Origin: Dichotomocladium elegans
Lineage: Eukaryota; Mucoromycota; Mucoromycetes; Mucorales; Lichtheimiaceae
DNA: 64,000 nucleotides
NCBI GenBank assembly: GCA_025716815.1
Contig: JAIXMN010000007.1
Coordinates: forward strand, 885,501-949,500
Direction of reading: 5' to 3'
Shown here: positions 23,101-35,162 of the stretch, piece by piece
Layout: each line of letters begins with the position of its first letter
Numbering within the stretch: position 1 is the stretch's first letter
Notes under the pieces: model-generated
Seen by the model: only the letters and a program-made list of their open reading frames with translations
Databases searched by the model: none
What the model was told of the DNA's origin: nothing
Translations under genes and position numbers: made by a program

Positions 23101-24116
23101 TTCGACACTCGCCCTTTTCGAGGACCACTCGACGTCGTCGTCCGCGTCTGCGTCGTCATCGTCCCTCGAGTTGGGCACAATGGCAGCAGCAGCGCCCGCG
23201 CCGAGCATCACACGATCGCTGAGGAACACGCTCCGTAGGGCCATGGCCCAGGGCGTGTTGTCTTCGGTGCCGATCAATGAGTTCGACCCTGTCGAGCTTG
23301 CCCGGCAGCTGACGCTCATGGAAAGTCATCTGTTTTGCCAGATCGAGGCAAAGGAGATGATTGGACAGGAATTCAAAAAGAAAGTCGGCACCAGCATGGC
23401 CATCCATGTCAAGGCAATGATCCAGCGTAGTACACAGATTACCAGCTGGGTTGCAGACACCATTTTGCGCGAATCGGACGTCAAAAAACGTGCGCAAATG
23501 ATCAAACTATGGATCAAAGTGGGCGATGTATGTTGCTATGGGAGTGGGCGTTGTGCGTGCGTGTCATAGCCGACTAAAATCCCCTTTTAAAAAAAAGAAT
23601 TGCCTTCAGCTGCGGAATTATAATACGCTCATGGCCATTCGGTCCGCCCTAGACTCAACAAGCATTGCCCGACTCAAGCGCACATGGGAGACGGTGTCGA
23701 CAAAATACAAGGCGATGTATGATCCCATCTACCGGGCCACAGATTCGCAGCGCAATTTCGCAGAGTACAGACGGCGATTGCGGGACGCGGTGGCACCGTG
23801 TCTGCCGTTCCTTGGAGTCTACCTGACCGATATGACCTTCATCGACGACGGCAATGCGAACTACCGCACGTCACCGATAATGGGAGTCCAGCTCATCAAC
23901 TTTGACAAGTACATCAAGACCACACGCATCCTCAATGAGATCGACCAGTTCCAGATCCCTTACAGGCTGGTCGAGGTCGAAGAGATCCAGCGGTACCTAC
24001 TACAATGTCTCGAGACCGTCGAAAAGAGCGATCAGGTGTTTTATACCCGTAGCCTTCAACTCGAACCTCGCGAAGAAGACTTTGATATCAGGAGCTTCAT
24101 ATCGAACCTTGCTTAA
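19840..24116 (+). CDS. SH3-REM-RasGEF (Cdc25-type) Ras guanine nucleotide exchange factor
   Basis: Six exons (19840-20418, 20504-22270, 22375-22504, 22568-22890, 22958-23527, 23598-24116) join in phase to 1295 aa. The start is the ATG at 19840; the preceding codon is GTG. A disordered Pro/Gln-rich N-terminus precedes an SH3 domain at about residues 107-168 (VQALHDYLP, GWWDGVSNGVRGWFPSNYV). A long helical middle follows (about 235-540), then a Gln/Pro-rich linker. The RasGEF N-terminal (REM) motif follows (TVEALVEKLTQHE, ELLFLRAFFYNFRLFTTP). The catalytic domain carries ARQLTLMESHLFCQIEAKE, LGVYLTDMTFIDDGN and INFDKYIKTTRILNEIDQFQ. Cdc25-type GEFs load GTP onto Ras in nutrient and cAMP signalling. 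Exons 3-6 encode the catalytic module. Confidence 0.93.
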
Positions 24117-24430
24117 TATTGTGTGTTTTGTTTGCTTTTCCTTTTTGTGTGTATTTGTACATTAATTTTCTCCCCTTTGCTGTCTTCTCCGAATTCGAAT
24201 ACCTCTTTATGCACAAACACCCTCCCCCATCACCACCCCTATTATTTAACCGAGCCTTACGATTTGGATAAAATATTCTCGACCTAATAGATATGGTTGT
24301 AGCACGAGCGCCCATGCCGACTCAAAAAATGTACCAATCGGAAGACACCTCAGGTTTTAAACCGTCGATAAAAAAGTCAACCTGGTTTTTTGCTTTCTCC
24401 GTCTTCCTCCCCTTTTTTCTTCTTCTTTCT
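24117..24430. other. Spacer and pyrimidine-rich leader of the arrestin gene
   Basis: Short T-rich 3' region of the RasGEF gene followed by a CT-rich stretch (about 24382-24430) that ends at the chosen arrestin ATG. The frame is open upstream to 24293, but that extension encodes a hydrophobic run atypical for arrestins. Confidence 0.5.
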
Positions 24431-25566
24431 ATGCCGCTCTCAATACGCATTGACAGCCCTACAGTTATTCTGGGTGATGCTGAATCATCTAGTCTCCTGC
24501 GGGGCACGGTGGTTCTTGATCTCAAGGAGCCGACACGATTCAAGGCGGTGAGATTGGTTCTTGTCGGCCGTGCGCGATTGCAATGGCGGGACAGTAAGTA
24601 AATTTTTTTTTTTCTGGTTTCGATTGACTTAATTTTTTTCTACGCCTCAAAAAATCAGATGCCATAAAACGTACCGTCCTTTCCCGCGAATGGTCGTTTC
24701 TCCCTGCGGGATCGACGTCCCATCCGCTGCTACTACCGGTCGGCGAGCACACATGGCCTTTTGAGACGATGCTTGAGGGACACTTGCCCGAGTCGGTCCA
24801 GGGCAGCTCATACGGCGAAATCGAATACCATCTGAAAGCGGAGGGTGTACGCCCGATTGTGAAAAACCTGGTTTGCCGCATGCCCCTTCAGGTCTGGCGC
24901 GAGCCGTGCGTGCGACAAGGACCCGTTCGAGAAATAGTGCACGAAGACCAGGTGATTGCATACGAGGCCGTGGCTCGCAAAGCCATTTACGGACGGGGCG
25001 AAACGGTTGTGGTGGACATGTACGCCGAGCAATACAGCGACTGGCACGTCCGGTCGATCACGACCGTGTTTAAAGAAATTGTGGTGCTCCCGCCGTCGCC
25101 CGAAGAAGTCCGTGTGCTTCGATTTGTGCGCGAGCAGGGGCCCTTTGACCGCACCTTGCCCGCAGACCTTAGGGTTCGCATCCCTCAGTTTACGCAATAT
25201 GATGCTTCAAACACGCTGTTCTCCATCCGCCATCAGCTTGAGGTTACCGTAACGCTTGAATGCGATACCGCGATGAAAAAGGAATGCCGGATTGCATTGC
25301 CGATCGTGGTCACACAGGATTTGCTTGTCCGGGCCATGACCCACGAAGAAGATAACATGGGCCAACTTCCAAGCTATGCAGACGCTCTGTTACCGCCGCT
25401 CTATATGTCACCAGAGTTCAACACTCTATACTATTCAACATCTGCACCAAGTTCGTGCGTCACAACGCCTGCAGACGAACCGGACCACTGGCTGTCCTTC
25501 GACTGCAACGATCACTCGATCATTCGCCTGCCTTCCTATAGCGAAACCGCCCCAGAATTAGCATAA
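24431..25566 (+). CDS. Alpha-arrestin (arrestin-domain protein) with LPxY motifs
   Basis: Two exons, 24431-24593 and 24659-25566, give 356 aa. The chosen start MPLSIRIDSPTVILGDAESS begins directly with the first arrestin strand. The N-domain pattern includes LLRGTVVLDLKEPTRFKAVR, WSFLPAG and HTWPFETMLEGHLPESVQGS, followed by a C-domain (VVVDMYAEQYSDWHV, the ITTVFKEIV strand, LEVTVTLECDT). Near the end are LPSYADALLPPLY and LPSYSETAP, variants of the PY motif that recruits WW-domain Rsp5/NEDD4 ubiquitin ligases. Alpha-arrestins adapt these ligases to plasma-membrane transporters for endocytosis. The next gene on the same strand is a sugar transporter, a typical arrestin client class, though adjacency alone does not show a link. 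Confidence 0.88.
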
Positions 25567-25984
25567 TTCATCCTTTATAGAACCCTGCATTTTTCTACAA
25601 CTAACCTCTACTCCGACCTTTAGTAAGAAAGCATCACGATCATACACATTATGGGGAACAGACAAAGATCCCAAAACCACGCATCATTCGTATAAAATAT
25701 ATTGAAGATACCAGACGTAAAAAGAAGACAGGTCCGCGTGATGGGGATTATACGTGTAAGCGAGTGGCTCAAAAGCGACTCTTAGCACAACTGATCCTTG
25801 CTTGAATGACTATTTTTAGCATGGTTTCTTTTTTTGTTAGGTGGCAAGCAGCATAAAATAGCATTAGAGGCACCATGTCATTCTCTCTCTTTCTTTCCTT
25901 CTTGTCTACCGTTCTTTATACAATAAAGTTCATTTCGGCCCCTTAAAACACAGATACATAATATACACCCAACCCTGCCCTAAT
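25567..25984. other. Intergenic spacer
   Basis: AT-rich spacer between the arrestin stop and the sugar transporter start; pyrimidine-rich just upstream of 25985. No other feature seen. Confidence 0.5.
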
Positions 25985-28282
25985 ATGCAGACAAGGCCTT
26001 TGCAATGTTCCGACAACGAGCGCCAGCCGCTCTTGGTCTCTCAACCGTCATCTTCACCTATCGCTCTGCGGCAAATGAGCCTATGGACCGTCGCCGCTTC
26101 CTGCGTTTCCGGGCTAGGCGGTTTTTTATTTGGTATTGTCCAAATAGATCATGTTCAGAATAAATATAATCCATCCTTTATTAACAACAATCCAGGATTT
26201 GATCTCGGCGTCGTGGGCGGTCTGTTTATCGCGCCGTCCTTTCAATCCCATTTTGATATCGACCCAAGTGATAAGATGCGGGAGGCTCATGTTGTTGGCA
26301 ACATTGTTGCCGTCTTACAGCTGGGATGTCTTACGGGAAGCCTTGCTGCTACCCTGACAGCAGGTGTGTTCCGATTTTTTCATAGATGTGTGCGGATATT
26401 GCGTGCGCATAGATGTAATGCGATATTGAAAAAAAAGACAAACTGGGACGAAAATGGAGCATTGTTCTTGCCGCCTTGATCTTCACAATTGGCGGTGGAC
26501 TTCAAATCACCGGGATGGATCTAGATATGCTCTATGTCGGCCGTTTCATCGCCGGCCTAGGTAAAAAACAAAAAGGCGTATACACCCACTTCGAACGATT
26601 ACTCACTTTTCTTCAGGCGTAGGCGGGTTGAGTATGCTTGTACCGGTATGTAAAGAGATAAGGAGAGGATGTTCATCCATGCATTTTACAAACTTTTTCT
26701 TTCTCTCCCCCCCTCTCTTTTTTGACAAGGTCTATGTTGCCGAAATTGCTCATCCATCACAGCGCGGCATGCTTGGTGGACTTTGGCAATTTTTCATTGC
26801 GGCCGGCCTTGCACTTTCATATTGGACAAACTACATTGTCCAACGTCTCATCGATGATCCGATGGACAATGCCCTCTGGCGCGTGCCGCTCACTGTCCAG
26901 GTGGTTCCGGGCGTGATCATGATGTTTGGCATGTTCGCGCTCTTTGAGACCCCAAGGTACCTCATAGCCCACAACCAGTACAAGCAAGCCCTGCAGGTCC
27001 TATGCAGGATTCGGAACTGGCCCCTCACCGATCCCCGCCTCGTTGCCGAGGCGGACCAGATCAGGACAGGTATCATGTGCGAGGCAGCTGCTCAGAAACA
27101 TGTTGGCTGGCGTGCGATTGTAGCAAAGCCCAATCGCCGACGTCTCCTCGTCGGCCTCTCCCTCCAGGCTCTTCAACAGATGACAGGCACAAACGTCATC
27201 AACTACTATAGTCCGGTCATCTTTCGGTCCATCGGCTTGTCATCCAATACATCCGAGCTCTTAGCCACGGGCGGTAAGGATACCTGACAGACTGATTTAG
27301 TACTTTCTTTTTTTCTTCTGGTCATTTGTAACAATCGCACCCTCCAATAGTATACGGTTTGATCAAAATGAGCATGGTCTTGCTTGGATTTTCCTGCCTA
27401 GTCGATCGGTGGGGGCGTCGAAAGCTGCTGATGTGCGGCGGTATTGCCATGGGTATATGCATGTTAGCTGTAGCCATCTGCGTTGGCACACTTCGGTCGA
27501 GCGTGTTGGACAGGACCGCAGAAGATAGCCAGGTTTTCCAGCCGGGATCATATGCGGCAAGTGCATACATGAACGTTGAGTGTATATGTGTGTGACTCAT
27601 TCATTTTTTTTATTTATATTTATATTCTATAGGGCATTGCATTCATCTATTGTAAGTCACTGATACATATCAACATCCCCAAGAGGACTCATCCGACTTT
27701 GCAACAACGCATCGTTTAGTGTACGCCGTCTTCTTCGTGCTCTCTTGGGGCCCTATTCCCTGGATCTACTGCTCAGAAATTTATCCCATGACGTACGGTT
27801 CAAACCCAAACCCGTTTATTCCCTGGACAAGGGGGGGAAGAATCCTGTTCTATACTCATGCTGTTCGGTTTGGACTCTTGTAGATTACGTGCCAAGAGCA
27901 CGGCTCTCACCACGACAACCAATTGGGTTTTTAATGCGATCGTAGGCAAATTTAGCCCGCTTTTGCTAGGTATCTAATCCACATCTTGGGCACCTCCACC
28001 ATCCTCATATTCATATATTCTTGTACTGTTTAGCAAAAAGCGTCGTTGGAACTTATATCTTCTTCGGCTTGCTTTGCGTTTTCAATGCCATTTACTGCTT
28101 TTTTTGGGTTCCAGAGACAAAGGTAAAGAGAGCATTCTTCTTGCCCTTGAATATGTATGTGCGTCCTTTTCGTTCCTTGCTAACACACCATCATCCAGGG
28201 TATGACACTCGAAGAAATCCAGACTCTATTTGAAGCATCATCGCGATCACCCCGCCTCAATCAGACCAAATTACTTGCATGA
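25985..28282 (+). CDS. MFS sugar (hexose) transporter
   Basis: Ten exons join in phase to 549 aa: 25985-26363, 26438-26560, 26617-26645, 26730-27273, 27351-27574, 27633-27651, 27720-27792, 27884-27969, 28034-28122 and 28199-28282. Two exons are tiny (29 and 19 nt). Sugar-porter signatures are present: GGFLFGI in helix 1, DKLGRK after helix 2 (formed across an exon junction), YVGRFIAGLGVG, PVYVAEIAHPSQRG, the ALQQMTGTNVINYYSPVIF block of helix 7, DRWGRRKLL, and near the end PETKGMTLEEI. Such proteins carry hexoses by facilitated or proton-coupled transport across the plasma membrane. The acidic, glutamine-containing N-terminus is cytosolic. The donor of exon 5 (GTTGAG) is the least certain splice site. 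Confidence 0.9.
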
Positions 28283-28334
28283 TAGTTTACCCCCTCATAA
28301 AAATGTATTATGTATGCATAGGAGAGAGATTCGT

Positions 28335-30959
28335 CTAGTTCTTCTTTTTATCCTTCGTAGCATCAGCCTTAGAAACAGTAGAAGCCGCCTTGCCATCGGG
28401 AATGTGGATGAAGAAGGCAGGCTTCGAGTCTGTCGCAGGCTCGTCAAGAATGTAGTAGCCCTTGCGCTCAAACTGGATGATGTCGCCCTTCTTAAGGTCG
28501 GCAACGTTAGCATCAGCAACAGCAGGCGTCTTGAATTCGCTGACAGGCGTGACGAGCTGCTCAACCGAGTCGCCCTCCTCAACCTTCTTCTTGGTGATGA
28601 GATAATCATAGTCGACGAGCAAGCAATCCTGGATCTCATCGCCATATGAGAGCCACGAGATCTTCTTCTTGGTCTTTTTGAAGTCACCCTCCAGGTGCAG
28701 CTCAAGATCCACAGCAGTCGCGTCGCCCTCGGCGTTCTTCGTGACGTTGCGAACAAAGGCATTGCCCCAGTCCATGAGCGTAATCTCCTCGCCCTCCTCG
28801 AGCGACTTGGCATCCTCCTGATCAAGCACAATCACATTCGAATACGTAGTCTTCTTGTTTCCGATCGCAGGGTTCTTCTTATGCTTCGGCACCTCCTTGA
28901 TCTCCGGCTTTGCAGGGGCACCCTGGACCTTGACCTTCACCATCTTGTCCTTGAGCACAGCCGTGTGGCGGGGAGCAACGGGATCAATGACCTTCTTGTT
29001 GAGTGCCCACAGCTTGTCCCACTCGAGCAGCAGCACGTTCTGCGAAGCACCCTGCATGAGAATGTATTGCTTAAGAGCCTCGATCGTCATGCCGCGGCGG
29101 CGGATACCGCGCACAGTAGGGAAGCGGGGATCATCCCAACCAGAGACGATACCCTCGTTAACAAACCACTGGAGCTTACGCTTGGACAACAGTGTGTAGA
29201 CAAAGTTGATGCGGCTAAAGTCCCAGATGGTGACATGGCGGAGATGCAGGGCCTTGAGCATCCACTCGTACTGAGCATTGCGATCACGGTATTCGTTCGT
29301 ACGCAGCGCGTGGGTCACACCCTCAAGGGAATCGACCACAGGGCATGCAAAGTCGTAGGTGGGGTACACCTTCCACTTATCGCCCGTATAATGATGAGGC
29401 GTCAAGTTGCAGCGATAGATGACAGGATCACGCATGGTGCCGTTCGGGTCATCGGGGCTGATCTTGGCTCGAAGGCAGTTGGTGAGACCCTAGAGCGTTT
29501 CGTGTAACATCAAGTTCAATCAAGCAAGAAGAGGAGTAAAGATCATTCTTTCAATGCACTTACAAACTCGGTGCCCTTTCTCATCTCCTCAAAGCGACGC
29601 AAGTTCTCCTCTACAGGCAAGTCGCGGCACTTGCTGGGAATGCCTTTCATGCGCTGGTCACGCATGGTGGCCTGATCCGTATCATCCGCATAGGCCTTGC
29701 CTTCCTTGATCATGTTGACAGCAAGTTCGTACATCTTGTCAAAGTAGTCGGAGGTGTGAGTCACAATGGACGAGTCTACACCGATCAAAGCCAAGTCCTC
29801 CTTGATCGACTCCTCGTACTCGGTCTTTTCCTTGCTGGGGTTGGTATCATCGAAGCGGATAATCATCTTACCCTTGTACTGCTGCGCAAAGTACTGGTTT
29901 AGCAGTGCGGCCTTGGCGTGGCCAATGTGCAAGTAGCCGGAGGGCTCGGGAGGGAAACGTGTCACCACCTTGCCCATCTCGGCCTCGGTGAGACCAATCT
30001 CGAACTTGCCCTGATCCGACGCCTTCTGGGGCTGTTCATGGTGCGTGAATAAGAGCAAGAGAAAATCCAGACCCACTCCCTTTCACTCTTACCTTCGCCG
30101 CATTCTGAATATCCTTGACAGCCAAAATTGAAGCATCAAGGGAAGAAACATACTCGAACCAGCGAGCAAGATAGGTACCGATGGACTCCTTCTTGGTCTT
30201 AAAGACACGGGCAAATACAGGTGATGCTAGAACAACCATCAGCGGTTCATGTCTACCACAGAAACCGTCCTTTCAATTCCTCACCCTTCAAGGCACCCCA
30301 GACAGCAAAGTCAGCCAGCGAGAGCTGGTAACCAACAAGGTAGGAACGGAGGGTGAGGTACTTGTTTAGCTCCTTAAATCCGGCGTCCAAGGCCTTGAAG
30401 TCGGACGTTCCGAGCTTGGTCTCTGCGAAATCAAGCCATTGATCCACCTGAGAAAGCAAGATTCAATGTATTAGGTACTGCTGGTATATGCACACATTCA
30501 AAAAACACTGCATAGAGAAAGAAATGTGATGCTTACCAAAGTGGAGCTAATGGGATCTTCGGTATTGTAAAGACCTGCCTCGGACGTCAAACGGCCCAAC
30601 AAACGGAGAATGGCGTTTATCGTGTCATAATTCTCGCTAAAATAGAACATTTGCATTCAGCGTTTCGATTGCACACAAGATTCAAGCAAATGCTATGAGG
30701 CATACCCATTGAACTTGATCAAGGCAGTGGCTTTTCCAGCACCCTCGCCTTCGAGGGTAGCAGCGTCACGGTATTCGACAGCAACCGTCTGAGGCTTGGA
30801 CATGTTGATCTGAGCCGCAACGGCCAAAGCAGCTAGTAAAGCCGGTCATATCACAATGAGCATGCGTGTCATGGGTATGGAGCAAGTGAGAGCATTCAAA
30901 GGATAATGCCTACCATAACTAGCCTGTGATCGCGAGGCGACAATAAGCGTGATGGTCAT
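28335..30959 (-). CDS. GUS1: Glutamyl-tRNA synthetase, cytoplasmic (GluRS)
   Basis: Seven exons on the minus strand (30959-30914, 30832-30706, 30636-30537, 30447-30285, 30226-30093, 30031-29564, 29489-28335) give 730 aa. The N-terminal GST-like domain (about residues 1-185) contains YLVGYQLSLADFAVWGALK. The class I catalytic core shows the HIGH signature as PSGYLHIGHAKAALLN, then IIRFDDTNPSKE and, near the end of the core, the KMSKS equivalent LLSKRKLQWF. The C-terminal half is the beta-barrel anticodon-binding domain of eukaryotic GluRS/GlnRS; the glutamate-type reading FPPEPSGYLHIGHAKA plus TPHHYTGDKWKVYPTYDFA fits GluRS. It charges tRNA-Glu in the cytosol. The GST-like domain mediates multi-synthetase complex contacts in yeast. 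Confidence 0.93.
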
Positions 30960-33060
30960 GAGAGTCAGGTTTAAAGTTTATAAGGAACAAAGAAACCTTG
31001 GGGCATCCGAGTTTTATTTTTTTTTTATTTTTATTTCTTGTCCCACCACCGCCTCTCCAGCCGGAATGTGACTCACGCAGACGCACACTTGTGCAAAAAG
31101 TATGCCCCTCACACACATTAGTAATAAGCTCTCTTTAGAGTCATAATATTCGCTGTAGAAACGGCTGCCTGGGCCTGATGATGCGATAGCAGGGTTACAA
31201 CAGCCGCAAACATCCGTTCCCCGCCCCGGTATGGATGCTCACATACAGCTCTCTGCTCAACTTGCAAACTGTTAGATTCGAATAAACAGCGCGTCGATAT
31301 AGAGCTACATCATCTTTCTCTGCGCATGCTTTGGGTAAAACCCGATTTCAATTGCCGTGGTCTTGCGACTTTCTACAGCTGAATAGGCAGTCCATTCCCC
31401 GTCGTAACGGCTTTCAAAGCCATGATCCACGAACGAAACGAGAGGAGATACAAGAGGATAGTCCATTGCCAACGGTGGTTCGTATGGGTACATCGTTCCG
31501 AACAGATAAACAATGGTTTTAGAAGACAAAAGCTTACGTGTATATATACATCCACTTGAATGACGCGACAGTGTATAAAGTAAAACAGCAGGAAGGATGT
31601 TGTATTTCCAAAATCATCTTGTTCTCCTCATCGTGCTGCGATGTATATACTTTCCATGACTGCGTGGAACACGACTGCTATATAAACATTGGGCTCCTGG
31701 CTACTGCTACTTTTAGTACTTTTGCCTTTCAAACGTTATTCCTGATCTGATTTAGATCGGTTCTGGCCCGCGTTTCGACGCAACCCTATTTAACCAATCG
31801 AGTAACCACATCCATCTTGTTCTCTGCTCTTCTTGCCCTGCCAAACCCCCCACGTGCCTTTAAACAACATTTTACAAAGAAGCCAGCATATCATCAAACT
31901 ACCCTGTTAAACTCGCAAAGACCTCCATCAGCATGCCAACCGCAGTAATTATGATGTACTGTATCAACACAGTTCAGAGCACTGGGTGCGATTACATCCA
32001 AGACAAAGTGAATAAGAAGGCTGTAAACTTATACCGCATTGCAATATATGTAGTCGCCCGCCAGCATCTGCACCTTGCAACCTCTAGCTCCATTGTCTCG
32101 CTGTCGACCGGTTTGTCCATCGAAACAGCCACTACGGGGGGGGGCGCGGAGAGCGGGCAGGGGAGTACAGTCCCGAGAGAGTAATCGACTTGAATAATTA
32201 GTTGTCCTACAGTACTTTCAAGAGAAGAAAAAGACAGACGACTGATGTGTGTCAAGCGTTGTCGATATCGGCGCTCTCACCACCCCACACACCACCCCTC
32301 TCCCGGTTCAAGAAAGAAGATGCCTTCTTTGGGATCTGGTCTTGTTACATACTACTGTCAGGAACAGCAGAGAGAAGGAGTTTTGCAGCCCATGCTAAAT
32401 CTGTCTCTGTGTGTGTGGAGATACATACTATACTCTTCCTCATCTGTCTCGATAAGCCCACGATTGTATCAAAGTTTTGGTGCCCGCCCCCATCCCACGC
32501 GATTCCACGGCAACTAAGCAGTGAGCAGCGCAAGCAGAAAAATAAAGCACATACCAACATTGTCCGCTTATCAGGTAACATTCATACATGGAGCAAATGC
32601 AACGTTAAAACGCTCGCTTAAGACTAACTGACTCACTCGCTGCTCAGGAATTGACGAACGGCGTACAATTGCTGACCAGAGCATATGTATTTACGTCCAT
32701 CCGCCTCTGGATGACGGAGAACCGCAGACAAAAGCGTCAGTTTTACGACCTAATCCACTGCGAGGGTGTTTGACATGAACCCCACATGATTTCTCTACCA
32801 CCTTATATCGTGTACGCATCATCAACAGCATGAATGGTTACCCTTCAGCAACAGTTCTGATGTGCGTTTGCTTATCCTCCAGACGAAATGTAAAAAAAAA
32901 AAAAAACATAATCAGACACGTTTATTCTTTTTTGTGCCGATGTGTTCAAAAATAAAGAATGCATGAATTGCTTGGTTACATGTGCATAAGGATCATAGGT
33001 TATATTACAAAGTAATTGACCATAGTTGGGCGCTATCTCCATCTCATAAATATTTTTGAT
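30960..33060. other. Intergenic region, 2.1 kb
   Basis: No supported gene. ORFs at 31305-31529, 31933-32255 and 32202-32621 overlap on both strands and show no motif. The left part is the promoter of the GluRS gene; the right end is the 3' side of the GATA factor gene. A G-homopolymer lies near 32138 and an A14 run near 32891. Confidence 0.5.
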
Positions 33061-35162
33061 TTAAGCATAGTGTTGGTGTCGATGTTCCAATGCAGCGGAG
33101 GCGGCAGTCGCACTACTCGGCGTAGGCGAAAGGCGTCTAGGATAGAACATCATGTCATTGCTGTTGTTGCTCGTGGTAACTTGGCGTGACATTGGTGCGA
33201 GTGGATGCTGCTGCTGATGATGATGATGTTGTTGTTGTTTTGCCATGGCGTGATAGTTGGCGGCGGATGCAATGAGCGGAAGGACCTCGGCAGGGAGCGT
33301 GTTAAGCTGGGCTCCGATGGTCTCGAGGGCAGAGTATACAGCAGGCGGCAGGCCTTGTTGGTCGTCAAGGACATAAGAGGAGGATGATGATGATGAAGAT
33401 GATGAGGGATTCATAGAAGAAGTGGGCGAGGAAACATGGTGATGGAAAGGATGATGGTGGCGCTGAGATGGAGAAGATACCATGGCAGGATGACTAGAGT
33501 AGTAGGATATTTCTGCGCAATTATCACCACCGTCAGTATCGGTGCTGCCACTTAATGTTGTGGTGTATCCAGAAACGCGGCGCTTCCGTCCGGCGGAAAC
33601 ACTACTCGATCGCGAAGGTCCTATGTGGCTTGAGGAGTTGCTGCTGCCAGTCGATGGTGTCCTTGGCGAATGAGGATCAAAATTAAGCGTGTCGTTTTTC
33701 ATCGACAGTTGGTGCTGATGCTGCTTGGACTTTCCAGTCTTTTGTCCGACCAAACCGCTGTTCCGGTTACGTTTCTTAATCACATCAGTCTTGAGACTCA
33801 GTGGGCGAACCACGCCATGAAGTTTCAGAAAAAGACCACACGCGTTGCATAAAGGTTGCCCCTGAGGATTTCGCCGCCACAGCGGGGTCGTTGTCGTGCT
33901 GCAGTTTGTGCACCGAGTCTTGCTATTGCTAACTGGTGACGACGGTTCACTCACAGCAGCAGCAGGGGAAGGAAGAGGAGGAGTAGCAGTAGCTGGAAAG
34001 GCATGGGTCTCAGAAGCCTTGTCTGGCAGGTCTGATGTGCCGTCGTCGCACGAGGTAGAGCCAGGCGAGGGTGTGTTGTTGTATGAAGATGATGGGTGGC
34101 TGATGTGGATATTTCGCATAAGCCTGGACGGGTCATAGGGACTGGAGGAAGATGCTACTGCATGTTGTAGTTGGTTACTGCCGCTGGCGCTGGCGGTACT
34201 GGTGCTGCCACTCGGGTAATACATTGTGAAGAGATCCTCAAAACTCAGCCCACCCGGATTGCTCATCGTACCCAGCGGTGACGGCAATTCGGCTGAAGGC
34301 GTTGAGAGTCCAGAGCCTGGTGAAGCCACGTCCGTGAAGTAAAAGAGCGGAGAAGCCATCGTTGCTGGCGCTGGTGCAGGTGCAGGTGCAGGTACTGTGG
34401 TCATTGTAGTTGTAGATTGGAACGTTGGGCTGTTGATGTGGTGTAAAAAGCCAGCACTGTCGTACATGACTGTCCGATTGTGATTGTGTTGCTGTCCAAA
34501 GGGAAAACTGGGGCGAAACGAGGGCACAGACTGACTCATCACTTCGCGCGCTGACGCTTGGTCGTCTTCCATACACATTGAGACGTTTGGGACCATAGGT
34601 TCCATCCGTGGCGAGTGTTCCGCTCGGCGCTTGGTCGGCTAAGAAAAGAAATGATATCAGCAAGTGTTGCTTCAAACACAATCACGAATGGCCTTTTTGT
34701 ACGTACTGTGTAGTGGTGGATAAAACCCTCTGCGCGTGTACTTCCAGAAACCATACCGTTTCGTGCCTCCTGGTCCATACGTTCCCGCAAGAAATCCATC
34801 ATGTACGGAGGCGCTGAGGATGATAAAAGACAGGTCGTGTCATCTGCGGACGGCGGTGAAGAAGGGCGTTTGCTGACATCGATAGATGAGCTGTTGACCT
34901 CGTTCTTATCATCCATCGTGATGTCGTTATCATTATTGTTCTTTGCCTTCAGAGACATTGCCATCATGCGCCACGTGAGATTTTCCATGCGTGTGCCGTT
35001 TGGAAGACTATCCTTTGCCTTTGTGTAGAGGCGCCAGACCTGACTGGAGAGCGGATCCTTTGTAGAAGGCTCATCGGAAGGAGTACCGTCGTCCACCTTG
35101 GGTGATGGTAGGGAGAAAAGAGGTTCTGCAAGCAACCTGGCTGCGGCGGTGGATTTAGGCAT
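33061..35162 (-). CDS. GATA-type zinc-finger transcription factor, AreA/GAT1-like nitrogen regulator
   Basis: Two exons (35162-34707 and 34638-33061) join in phase across a gtacgt...cttag intron to 677 aa. Near the N-terminus, [20 protein letters not shown] followed by [11 protein letters not shown] is the conserved helix of the DUF1752 domain typical of AreA/NIT2/GAT1 proteins. A single class-IV GATA finger lies at about residues 390-440: [20 protein letters not shown] then [12 protein letters not shown] (C-X2-C-X18-C-X2-C), followed by the basic tail [15 protein letters not shown]. Long Ser, His and Gln tracts fill the C-terminal third. Members bind HGATAR sites and activate nitrogen catabolic genes when preferred nitrogen is limiting. 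Alternative: another DUF1752-GATA paralogue with a different target set. Confidence 0.92.

Noticed and set aside
28695..29507. 270-codon ORF on the plus strand
   Set aside because: It lies wholly antisense to the strongly conserved glutamyl-tRNA synthetase catalytic exon and has no domain of its own; it reflects codon bias of the real gene.
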